A stretch of 10,699 bases of DNA from Gemmatimonadota bacterium (GTDB lineage Bacteria; Latescibacterota; UBA2968; UBA8231). The DNA is taken from contig JAPOZF010000489.1 of assembly GCA_026706165.1 (NCBI GenBank), positions 1-10,699 of the forward strand, written 5' to 3'. Positions 1-6,902 of this stretch are shown one piece after another. Position numbers and translations under genes: made by a program. Within the stretch, counting starts at the first letter, position 1. Each line of letters opens with the position of its first letter. The notes beneath the pieces are model-generated. The model ran no database searches. It was not told the origin of the DNA and saw only the letters and a program-made list of their open reading frames with translations.

Positions 1-441
1 ATCCTGGAAAAAGACGTAGACGTTGCTTCCGTCCGTCACCGGACTGGGAGAGGCGGGGGAGTTGTCCCGGTGGAGCTTGCCCTCTCTGTTTCTGGCGACG
101 TTCCGGGTCCACTGGATTTCTCCTGTTTTCCGATCCAGAGCAGTCGTGGAGAGGATGTCTCCTCGGAAGCCGGTCACGAAAATGCTCTCCCGGGAAAAGA
201 CGGGAGAGGAATGGCCCGGAGGAAGGGAAGTTTTCCAGTGGACATTTTCCTGGGGGCCGAAACGATGCGGCAAATCCTGAGTGGTGGAGACACCCGACCC
301 GTTGGGACCCCGAAACTGCGTCCAGTCTCCGGCCTCCGAGACCTGCATCAGGGCCAGCAGGGGGAACATCGCCAAGCGGGACCGGAGCCCGATGCAGGTG
401 GGACGCCGTCGGGAAAAGCAAGAACGCGTTAGGGGTCTCAT
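1..441 (-). CDS. PQQ-like beta-propeller (BamB-type) secreted protein, N-terminal part
   Basis: The minus strand is open from an ATG at 441 to the left edge of the window, giving the first 147 residues of a longer protein. A basic N-terminus leads into a short hydrophobic stretch (LAMFPLLAL, about residues 24-32), a likely signal peptide for export. Then comes DWTQFRGPNGSGVS (about residues 40-53), the usual opening of PQQ-binding-like propeller proteins. Blade-like repeats follow, including ALDRKTGEIQW and SPVTDGSNVYVFF. Members of this family form a beta-propeller outside the cytoplasm; some are quinoprotein dehydrogenases and others are structural, and nothing visible here decides between them. 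AGGAGAG at 451-457 lies 9 bases before the ATG and supports this start. An ATG at 369 would give a shorter signal peptide. The gene is divergent from the membrane-protein gene starting at 633, with 191 bases between them and no clear promoter on this strand. Confidence 0.85.
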   Translation of the reverse strand, partial: MRPLTRSCFSRRRPTCIGLRSRLAMFPLLALMQVSEAGDWTQFRGPNGSGVSTTQDLPHRFGPQENVHWKTSLPPGHSSPVFSRESIFVTGFRGDILSTTALDRKTGEIQWTRNVARNREGKLHRDNSPASPSPVTDGSNVYVFFQD

Positions 442-632
442 CCTCAATGTCTCTCCTGCCGACGGGGTTTGCGGCCTGTTGGAGTCGTGACGGAAACTAT
501 CGCCCATGGACGCTTGGAGACTAGGCTGAAACCGGGACTGAGTCAAACTCCGGACGGTTGTTCTTGGGGTGGACTTTCTGTGCTGGTGATCCATACTAAA
601 GTCGATTTGCCGAGAAACGAGGGGAGGGAATG

Positions 633-1289
633 ATGGCCGAAAGCAGCAACGAACCGGGTTCGGTCAAAGAGATGATTCTGGTGCCGGGAGTGATCACCTT
701 GGCCGTGACCATCCTGCGCCTGACCGGAGAGCTCAACGGTTGGTCTCCGGTGTTGTTCAATTCCGAAGCGGGCGGCGGCGGTGCCATTGTGGGGATCGCC
801 TGGCTGGTGCCGGTCTTCGGGATCCACTTCGCCTTGAAGCTGGTCAGGTCGGGCAGTGCTCCCGCCTCCGCGGGCCGGGTGCTCGCCTATTCGGCGGCGG
901 GGCTGGCGGCGGCTGTGGCCATCATTATCGGGGGCAGCTGGCTCGTGGGCGAGAACTACCCGGTTGCCATGCTGGTTCCGGCCGTCGGCGGAATCGCCGG
1001 AATGGCCATCGCCTGCCGGGGCTGGTGCGCATTGGGCAGGGTCCTGTTCTACTACGCCCTGGCGGCCCGGATTCCGGTGATCCTCATCACGCTGCCGGCG
1101 GTTCTGGGCAACTGGGGCACCCACTACGACGCCGCGCCTCCGGGGTTTCCGGAGATGAGCGCCATGGGGAAGTTTTTCTGGTCGGGCGTGGTTCCCCAAA
1201 TGACCGTCTGGGTGGGCTACACCATGATCGTGGGAGCTCTGTTCGGAGGAATCGCCCTCGTGGTGGCGGGCAGGAGAAGATCGGCATAG
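633..1289 (+). CDS. Multi-pass membrane protein of unknown function
   Basis: This 218-residue protein is rich in Gly, Ala, Val and Ile and shows about five or six hydrophobic segments: around residues 12-28, 47-68, 80-103, 108-126, 132-154 and 178-207. A loop containing GNWGTHYDAAPPGFPEM separates the last two and is probably outside the membrane. I recognise no family, catalytic motif or transporter signature. Two ATGs occur in tandem at 630 and 633. The purine run GGGGAGGG at 621-628 sits too close to the first but about 5 bases from the second, so 633 is preferred. The best upstream promoter-like pair is weak: TGGACT at 570-575 and CATACT at 592-597 with a 16-base spacer. The DUF1801 gene follows after 18 bases and is probably co-transcribed. 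The antisense frame is also open but lacks any protein-like pattern. Confidence 0.75.
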   Translation: MAESSNEPGSVKEMILVPGVITLAVTILRLTGELNGWSPVLFNSEAGGGGAIVGIAWLVPVFGIHFALKLVRSGSAPASAGRVLAYSAAGLAAAVAIIIGGSWLVGENYPVAMLVPAVGGIAGMAIACRGWCALGRVLFYYALAARIPVILITLPAVLGNWGTHYDAAPPGFPEMSAMGKFFWSGVVPQMTVWVGYTMIVGALFGGIALVVAGRRRSA

Positions 1290-1307
1290 GGACGCCGGAG
1301 AGATCGC

Positions 1308-1712
1308 ATGACGAAGGCCAGGCTTGGCCGGTTCGATGATTTGGTCCGGCTCTCGACCGGACCGCTGATACCCGTCGTTCATCGTCTGCGCGTAGTGATC
1401 CTGGAGATTCATCCGGATGCCTGCGAAGTGGTCCGCCTGGGCGACCGGGCCGCAACTTACGGTTGCGGGCCCCGGAAAATGATCGACGGGTACGCATACA
1501 TCATGCCGTTCAAGTCCTGGGTCAATCTCGGCTTCTACCGGGGCACGAGCCTGACGGACCCGGAGAAGCTGCTGGAAGGGACCGGCGTCAGGATGCGCCA
1601 TGTCAAGATGCGGACGGTTGAAGACGTCGAGCGGCCCGGCGTCCGGGGGCTGATCCGGGAGGCCTGCGCCGAGCGCGAGGCTACGCTCGGATTCAGTCGA
1701 GCGGAAAGGTAA
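1308..1712 (+). CDS. DUF1801 (YdhG-like fold) protein
   Basis: The product is 134 residues long, close to the usual size of small DUF1801 proteins. The diagnostic block runs from about residue 62 to 120: GYAYIMPFKSWVNLGFYRG, then LLEGTGVRMRHVKMRTVEDV, then a helix ending in LIREA. DUF1801 proteins adopt a YdhG/YjbR-like fold related in shape to frataxin. A few have been linked to iron handling, but most have no assigned function, so none is assigned here. It is probably cytoplasmic, with no signal peptide or membrane segment. GGAGAG at 1297-1302 lies 5 bases before the ATG and fixes the start. It is 18 bases downstream of the membrane-protein gene on the same strand, suggesting co-transcription. 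Its last 20 bases overlap the convergent end of ilvD at 1693, leaving no room for a terminator. Confidence 0.87.
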   Translation: MTKARLGRFDDLVRLSTGPLIPVVHRLRVVILEIHPDACEVVRLGDRAATYGCGPRKMIDGYAYIMPFKSWVNLGFYRGTSLTDPEKLLEGTGVRMRHVKMRTVEDVERPGVRGLIREACAEREATLGFSRAER

Positions 1713-3355
1713 CGGCGCCGTCCGAGGGTGAGGAGACCGTACGGGCGTACTTGGCCAGGACGCCGGTCCTGGTCCGCTCCACGGGGGGCTTCCAGTTCCG
1801 GAGGCGGCTCCGGATCTCCTCGTCGCTCAAGTCCACGTTCATCACGCGTTCCTCGATGTCCAGCGTGATGGTGTCGCCATCCCGCAAGGCGGCAAGGGGT
1901 CCGCCGACAGCCGCTTCGGGAGCCACGTGCCCCACCACGAAACCGCGCGTCCCTGATCAGAGCCACCTTGTCTCCCAAGCCGGAACCCTGCACGGCTCCG
2001 GTGACCGCCAACAGCTCTCGCATGCCCGGCCCGCCTACGGGACCCTCGTTGCGGATCACGATGACGTCTCCCGCCTTGATCCGTCCCTGTTTGATGGCGG
2101 CGAACGCCGGTTCTTCCCGGTCGAAGACCCGGGCCGGACCCGTGTGGCCGTCCCGGTCGACGCCGGAGATCTTCAGCACGCACCCTTCGGGGGCCAGGTT
2201 TCCCCGCAGGATGATGAGGCCCCCCGTCTTCTTGATGGGGTTGGACAAGGGCCGGATGACCTCTTGTCCCTCCGGCGCCCGGCCGCGGCCCAGTTCCTGG
2301 GCCAGGGTCCTGCCGGTGACGGTGGGGAGGTCGCCGTCGACGAGTCCCGCTTCAAGCAGCAGACGGCCGACGTAGGTCATGCCGCCGGCCTGGTGCATGT
2401 CGGGGGCGGTAAAGCGCCCCGCCGGCTTCAGGTCGGCCAGAACCGGCGTTTTCCGGGAGATCAGGTCGAAGTCGTCGATGTCCAGGGGGATGTCCGACTC
2501 CCGGGCGATGGCCAGCAGATGGAGCACCACGTTGGTGGAACCGGCGGTGGCCATGGCGCCGGTGATGGCGTTGAGGATGGCCTGCCGGTTCAGGACGTCC
2601 CGGGGCCGGAGTCCCTGCTCCAGGAGCTGCATCACCAGGCGGCCGCATTCCAGGGCCGCCTCTTCCTTCTTGAGGTCCACCGCCGGGATTCCGTTGAAGC
2701 CCATGGGGGAGATGCCCAGCATCTCGAACGCCGTGGACATGGTGTTGGCGGTGAACTGGCCGCCGCACGCTCCCGCGCCGGGACAAGCGTAGTTCTCGAT
2801 GCCCCTGAGTTCCTCCCGGTCGATGCGTCCCGCATTGTAAGCCCCGATGGCCTCGTAGGCGTCCTGGACCGTGAGCTTACGCCCGTTGTATTCCCCCGGC
2901 ATGATGGAACCGCTGTAGAGAATCAGGCTGGGAATGTTGAGCCGGGTCAGCGCCATGGCGGCGGCCGGGCTCGTCTTGTCGCATCCGGTGATGGCGACGA
3001 GGCCGTCGAACAGGTGTCCCCGGCACACCAGCTCGATGGAGTCGGCGATGACCTCCCGGCTGACCAGAGACGATTTCATCCCCTCGGTCCCCATGGCGAT
3101 CCCGTCCGTCACCGAGATGCTGTTGAACTCGAGGGGAGTTCCGCCGGCAGCCCGAACCCCTTCCTTGACCTTTTCCGCCAGTCTGCGGTGGTTGAAGTTG
3201 CAGGGCGTGACCTCGATCCAGCAGTGGGCGACTCCGATGAGAGGTTTGGCCAGATCCTCGTCGGTGAAACCGATGGCCTTGAAGAAGGATCGAGCTCCCG
3301 CCCGGTCGGGTCCGTCCAGTAGAGTACGGCTCTGGTGTCTCATATCGAATGGCAT
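1693..3355 (-). pseudogene. ilvD: ilvD, dihydroxy-acid dehydratase, broken by a 20-base deletion and frameshift
   Basis: IlvD is the iron-sulfur enzyme that dehydrates 2,3-dihydroxy-3-methylbutanoate (and the isoleucine analogue) to the 2-oxo acid in valine, leucine and isoleucine synthesis. From the ATG at 3355 the first ~470 residues are a good match. The three cluster cysteines are present in PCN (C52), GCDK (C125, with K126) and ACGGQF (C197), and SVTDGIAMGTEGM lies near residues 81-93. Near 1945-1955 the frame breaks. The expected DGRFSGGTRGFVVGH is replaced by a direct join that regains RGFVVGHVAPEA only in another frame, which continues to a TGA at 1693. Counting codons, 20 bases are missing, including the conserved Ser thought to act as catalytic base. 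Repaired, the protein would be about 560 residues, normal for the family. Without repair, the first frame runs on to 1535 as nonsense. Either the gene is inactive or the assembly is wrong here. Confidence 0.9.
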
Positions 3356-3364
3356 GATCCATTG

Positions 3365-3370
3365 ATTATA
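3365..3370 (-). promoter_or_regulatory. Possible -10 element (TATAAT) before ilvD
   Basis: A perfect TATAAT lies on the minus strand just 9 bases before the ilvD ATG at 3355. No convincing -35 hexamer is found 16-18 bases upstream; CATGAA is the sequence at the 17-base position. If used, transcription would begin almost at the start codon and give a leaderless or near-leaderless message. This would fit the lack of a good ribosome binding site before the ATG. A chance match is quite possible. Confidence 0.25.
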
Positions 3371-3408
3371 CTCCGATCATTCCTGTTTCATGGAAGCGGA
3401 GGACAGCT

Positions 3409-3517
3409 GAAAGTTCCCCCATTATTTGAAAATTCCACCCATTCCACTTGTCGAATCTTCTTACTCTCCTGTTTTCAATCAGTTGAGGTGATCCGGCCTG
3501 ATTTTTTTGGGGGAACT
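3409..3517. repeat. Direct and inverted short repeats, possible insertion-element end remnant
   Basis: GAAAGTTCCCCCATT (3409-3423) is followed by the near-copy GAAAATTCCACCCATT (3428-3443), which differs by one substitution and one inserted base. AGTTCCCCC (3412-3420), inside the first copy, is repeated in inverted orientation as GGGGGAACT at 3509-3517, 88 bases away. Tandem copies of a short motif inside an inverted terminal sequence are typical of some transposon ends, including IS21-type elements. No transposase reading frame remains, so any element would be a remnant. Confidence 0.4.
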
Positions 3518-3548
3518 CCTGGTCTGTGATCCCCTTGTCAAAGTGATG

Positions 3549-3560
3549 ATATGATCATAT
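3549..3560. promoter_or_regulatory. Perfect 12-base palindrome ATATGATCATAT, candidate operator
   Basis: ATATGATCATAT is identical to its own reverse complement. It sits 9 bases after a -35-like TTGTCA (3535-3540) and overlaps a weak -10-like CATATT (3556-3561), with a 15-base spacer. A dimeric regulator bound here could block a promoter for the GPP34-P450 gene about 130 bases downstream. The promoter itself is poor, and the palindrome could be chance in an AT-rich patch. Confidence 0.3.
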
Positions 3561-3582
3561 TCAGTGAAGATACCGGTCACGT

Positions 3583-3600
3583 AAGCTGGAATTTCAGCTT
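3583..3600. promoter_or_regulatory. 18-base near-palindrome, operator or leader hairpin
   Basis: AAGCTGGAATTTCAGCTT has perfectly complementary 6-base arms (AAGCTG/CAGCTT), and only one inner pair is mismatched. As DNA it could bind a dimeric regulator. As RNA it would form a 6-pair stem in the leader of the GPP34-P450 message, 90 bases before the preferred ATG. It is too weak and has no U-run, so it is not a terminator. Confidence 0.35.
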
Positions 3601-3689
3601 GGAGACAGGCTGGCGGGGTAGCGTCTGGTCGCTCCGCCGACCGCCGGCGTGCGGTGAACACCGGGGAAGTAGATCGCTGTGAGCGCGCG

Positions 3690-5687
3690 ATGCTGAGGTT
3701 CGCCGAGGAACTTCTCGTTCTCGTCCTGGACGAGAGCCGTGGCGAGTTCGCCCCCAGCCTGCCCCCCCGCTCGCTCAACTTGGGGCTCGCCGGAGCCGTG
3801 CTGATGGATCTCGCGCTTGAGGACCGCATCGACACCGATCTCGAGAGCCTGGTGCTCGTGGACCTCACGCCTTTCGGTGACGACATCCTCGATCCGACGC
3901 TCACCGAGATCGCGAGGGACGGCCAGTCGCGCGACACGGGCTATTGGCTCGAGCGGATCGCCGGGCGCGGAGACCAGATCCGACGCGCCGCGCTGGCTCG
4001 CCTGACCGAACGCGGCATTCTGAGATCCGAGGTGCGCGGGCTCGTGTCCCTGGTCCCGGCGGTGTCCCGGTCGCGGCGCTATCCCACCGTCGACGGGCAG
4101 TCGGTCGAGGAAGCTAGACTGCGGATCATGCGCGTGCTGTTCAGCGAAGATGTCCCGGACCCGCGGGACATCGCGCTGATCGCGCTGGCTAACGCATGCG
4201 GCGTATTCCGCACCATTCTGTCATCAGAGGAGCGGGCGCAGGTCCGGGATCGCATTGATCTGCTGAAGAATCTCGACCTGATCGGCCGGACGATGACCAT
4301 GGCGGTCGAAGAACTCGATGCGCCCGATGAACCATCTCCAGAGCCTCGGCAACCGAAAGAGATCCCGGTGGTGCCGGGTCTTCCGCTGCTGGGCAACGGC
4401 TTGGCCATGCGGAAGGGACTAGTGACCTTCCTTGCCCGCCAGTATCGCGAACTGGGCCCGATCTTCAAGATACGCGTTCCGGGGCGCCGATTCGTCTGCA
4501 TCGCAGGTCCGGAAGCGACCAACTTCCTAACCTCGCACGGAAAGACCGTCTTCCGGTCGCTCGAGCCGATGGCGAATTTCCACAACCAGATGAACTCGTC
4601 GCGTTCGATCCTGACCATGGACGGCATCGACCACGTCACCACGCGGAGGGCCCAGGCCAAGGGGTACGCCGTCCGAGTCATGAGGGACCGGTCGCAAGAG
4701 GTCGTCGACATCACCCGCGACGAGATCGGCAAGTGGCCGATTGGGAAATCGTTCGAGGTGTTGCCGGAGTTTCAGAACCTGATCGCCGAGCAGATGGGCC
4801 ACGTGATGGCGGGCTATTCGCCTCAGGGCTACACGCACGATCTGTCCACGCTCCTGAGCGGGCTACTCCTTAGCTCCTCGACGATTCCGCACGTCATGAA
4901 ACTACCGCGATTCCGCCGTGCCCGCGAACGAGGCCGCGAGCTGGCTCAGACGGTCCTCGCACACAAGCACAAGGTGGGTCCGCGCAGGACGAGTCCGGAC
5001 TTCATCGACCTGATGCTGGAGCTGCGTGATGCCGATCCCCAGCTTCTTCCCGAGACCAACCTGCCCCTGACGGTGCTTGCGCCCTACATGGTCGGACTGG
5101 ACACCACGGCGAGCACGTGTTCGTTCATGATCTACAATGTGCTGAAGCGCCCGCAGCTTATGGAGCGCATGACCGCCGAGGCGGATGCCCTGTTCGAGGA
5201 GGGCCCGGTGTCCGGCGAGGGGCTACGACGGCTTGATGTCTCGCGGCGCGTGGCGATGGAGACGCTACGGCTCCATCCGGTCTCGCCCGCTGTGCTGCGG
5301 ACGACCGCCAACTCGTTCGAGTTCGCGGGGTGCAGGGTTGCCGCGGGCACCCAGGTCATGATCGGTACGGCGGTCGGTCACATGCTCGAGGAATACTTCC
5401 CCAACCCGGAGCGCTTCGATATCGACCGCTACAAGCCGGCTCGCGGAGAACACCGGCAGCGCGGCGCCTACGCCCCCTTCGGGGCCGGCCACCACCGGTG
5501 TCTCGGCAGCGGTCTCGTCCCGGTTCAACTCGTTCTCACCATGGCTACGATACTGAGGGAGTTCGTACTGCAGCCGCTGGCTCCAGATCGCGCGCTGCGC
5601 GTGAGATCGTTCCCGACCATGCGGCCCGTCCGTTTCAGAATCCGTGTTCTGCGGCGACGGAAACACAACGTCGCGACCACGGGATAG
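3690..5687 (+). CDS. GPP34 (GOLPH3-like) domain fused to cytochrome P450
   Basis: The 665-residue product has two domains. Residues 1-205 resemble GPP34: FAEELLVLVLDESRG at the start, LAGAVLMDLAL (34-44), ERGILR (about 108-113) and DPRDIALIALANACGV (about 155-170). Eukaryotic GOLPH3 binds phosphoinositide-rich membranes; the bacterial role is not established. A proline-rich, charged linker (about 207-224) leads to a full P450: VPGLPLLGNG at the entry, I-helix VGLDTTAS (D471, T472, T473), METLRLHP with E524 and R527, NPERFDIDRY, and haem loop FGAGHHRCLG with ligand C604. All hallmark residues are present, so an active haem monooxygenase is expected. A ferredoxin and reductase would be needed and neither is in the window. 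The frame opens at GTG 3654, but ATG 3690 begins exactly where the GPP34 domain begins; neither start has a strong ribosome site. The fusion could hold the P450 at the membrane, which is inference. Confidence 0.88.
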   Translation: MLRFAEELLVLVLDESRGEFAPSLPPRSLNLGLAGAVLMDLALEDRIDTDLESLVLVDLTPFGDDILDPTLTEIARDGQSRDTGYWLERIAGRGDQIRRAALARLTERGILRSEVRGLVSLVPAVSRSRRYPTVDGQSVEEARLRIMRVLFSEDVPDPRDIALIALANACGVFRTILSSEERAQVRDRIDLLKNLDLIGRTMTMAVEELDAPDEPSPEPRQPKEIPVVPGLPLLGNGLAMRKGLVTFLARQYRELGPIFKIRVPGRRFVCIAGPEATNFLTSHGKTVFRSLEPMANFHNQMNSSRSILTMDGIDHVTTRRAQAKGYAVRVMRDRSQEVVDITRDEIGKWPIGKSFEVLPEFQNLIAEQMGHVMAGYSPQGYTHDLSTLLSGLLLSSSTIPHVMKLPRFRRARERGRELAQTVLAHKHKVGPRRTSPDFIDLMLELRDADPQLLPETNLPLTVLAPYMVGLDTTASTCSFMIYNVLKRPQLMERMTAEADALFEEGPVSGEGLRRLDVSRRVAMETLRLHPVSPAVLRTTANSFEFAGCRVAAGTQVMIGTAVGHMLEEYFPNPERFDIDRYKPARGEHRQRGAYAPFGAGHHRCLGSGLVPVQLVLTMATILREFVLQPLAPDRALRVRSFPTMRPVRFRIRVLRRRKHNVATTG

Positions 5688-5693
5688 GTCCCC

Positions 5694-6902
5694 GTGACCG
5701 GCGCGCGGCCACAGGTCAGCTTCCCCCGGTACCACTCCCTCGACCGGCTGCGTGCATCCATGATGATGCTCGGGGTGGTTCGTCACGCCGCGGTGAGCTA
5801 CGTGCCCACCGTCTTCTTCGAATGGCCATACCGGGACTCCGAGGCCGGCATGCTCTCCTACTGGGTGATCGTCTTCATCCGCGTGTTCCACTTGCCCGTC
5901 TTCTTCGCGATTGCGGGGTTTTTTTCCGCGTACCTGGTCGAGGCGCGCGGCACCCGGGAATTCCTGCGGCATCGATGGAGCCGGATCGGCGTGCCGTTCC
6001 TGGTGGCATGGCCCGTCCTGGTCGGCATCATGTTCTTCATCGTGCCGTTCGCCGCCCGCTTCAGCTCCGCACCGCCGAACGCTGCCTACGACCTTGACGA
6101 GTTGACCTCGTCAAGGGCCTTGCGCCACCTGTTCATGCACCTGTGGTTCCTCTACGACCTGATGATCCTGTGCGTGGCCGCGAGCGTACTGCGCCTGCTC
6201 GCGGCTCGGATTCCCGCGTTCGTGCGCACCCGGGCGATGGACCTCTTCGAGCGTCGGGTGCACCGTGGAGGCATCGCGGTACTGATTCTGGCCTCGGGCC
6301 TCATACTGTACCGGATGGAGTCCTGGACGATCGACTACTACGCCGGTCCGTTCCCACCCCCGCGCCTGCTGGCGTTGTACGGCCTCTTTTTCGGATTCGG
6401 ATGGATGCTGTTTCACCGGCGCGAGACGCTGGAGGGCTTCAAGCGCCGCGCGTGGATATTCCTCGCCGCCGGGATCCTGTGCTTCTTCGGGTACCGGCAC
6501 TTCCTGGATGCCGGTTGCACCCTCGCGTCGGACAGGACGTGCGCGGGGGGCGAAGAGGAACATCATCTGCGGGCGGTCGTCTTTCACGCGCTTTCCATGT
6601 GGTTCATTGCCTATAGCCTGATCGGACTGTTCCTGCGCTACCTCGGCAAGCCTAGCCCCCGCTGGCGGTACATGGCGGACGCTTCGTACTGGATCTACAT
6701 CGTCCACGTGCCGTTCGTCATGCTGCTGCCCCTTCTCCTGACGCGCGTGCCGCTTCCCGGGATCCTCAAGCTCGCGTTGGTCTCGGTCACGGCAATCGGC
6801 CTGATCCTGGTGACCTACCGGTACTTTGTACGACCGACGTTCATCGGCAAGCAGCTGAACGGACGCCGCTATCCGAGAGGCGCACACGGGAAGGGACTAT
6901 GA
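5694..6902 (+). CDS. Acyltransferase-3 family membrane protein
   Basis: This 402-residue protein with about ten membrane segments matches the acyltransferase-3 family (OpgC/OafA-like). It carries LDRLRASMMMLGVVRHAAVSY near the N-terminus, where H31 is in the position of the conserved catalytic His. FHLPVFFAIAGFFSAYLVEAR (about 65-85) is followed by RHRWSRIGVPFL, HLWFLYDL (149-156), and near the C-terminus SYWIYIVHVPF. Such enzymes sit in the inner membrane and move acyl groups onto sugars, glucans, lipids or natural products. The donor and acceptor cannot be read from sequence. The start is GTG 5694, six bases after the P450 stop, with GGATAGG at 5682-5688 as a partial ribosome site; translation is probably coupled. 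This adjacency suggests oxidation and acylation of one product. The stop codon overlaps the convergent kinase gene, the shared interval being 6897-6902. Confidence 0.88.
   Translation: MTGARPQVSFPRYHSLDRLRASMMMLGVVRHAAVSYVPTVFFEWPYRDSEAGMLSYWVIVFIRVFHLPVFFAIAGFFSAYLVEARGTREFLRHRWSRIGVPFLVAWPVLVGIMFFIVPFAARFSSAPPNAAYDLDELTSSRALRHLFMHLWFLYDLMILCVAASVLRLLAARIPAFVRTRAMDLFERRVHRGGIAVLILASGLILYRMESWTIDYYAGPFPPPRLLALYGLFFGFGWMLFHRRETLEGFKRRAWIFLAAGILCFFGYRHFLDAGCTLASDRTCAGGEEEHHLRAVVFHALSMWFIAYSLIGLFLRYLGKPSPRWRYMADASYWIYIVHVPFVMLLPLLLTRVPLPGILKLALVSVTAIGLILVTYRYFVRPTFIGKQLNGRRYPRGAHGKGL

Larger units (their letters stand above)
3356..3689. other. Non-coding stretch between ilvD and the GPP34-P450 gene
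   Basis: These 334 bases hold no gene I can support and are richer in A and T than the flanking coding DNA, mainly between 3411 and 3570. The ilvD side has only the possible TATAAT. The middle holds direct and inverted repeats (3409-3443 and 3509-3517). The P450 side has TTGTCA at 3535-3540, a 12-base palindrome (3549-3560) and an 18-base near-palindrome (3583-3600). These are listed separately. A T-run at 3502-3508 follows a short AATCAG/CTGATT pair (3477-3482 and 3498-3503) but makes only a weak hairpin. The stretch separates an ordinary metabolic gene from the unusual downstream block and may be a junction. Confidence 0.6.

Noticed and set aside
543..1601. Long minus-strand open frame of 352 codons opposite the membrane-protein and DUF1801 genes
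   Set aside because: It is rich in Arg, His, Pro and Gly without domain patterns and is antisense to two convincing plus-strand genes with ribosome sites.
1535..1940. Continuation of the first ilvD frame beyond the deletion
   Set aside because: This stretch is out of frame with IlvD and Arg-rich, and it runs antisense into the DUF1801 gene. It is frameshift nonsense.
1751..3322. Plus-strand open frame of 523 codons opposite ilvD
   Set aside because: It is the mirror of a GC-rich real gene. The opposite strand has clear IlvD motifs and this frame has none.
3360..3362. Upstream minus-strand ATG as an alternative ilvD start
   Set aside because: It is in a different frame from the IlvD sequence; the in-frame ATG at 3355 (or the one four codons later) fits the family.
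3477..3508. AATCAG/CTGATT pair followed by seven T, resembling a rho-independent terminator
   Set aside because: The stem has only six mostly AT pairs with a 15-base loop, and no plus-strand gene lies upstream to be terminated.
3479..3937. Minus-strand frame of 152 codons opposite the start of the GPP34-P450 gene
   Set aside because: It is Ser/Arg-rich with no recognisable domain and is a shadow of the plus-strand coding sequence.
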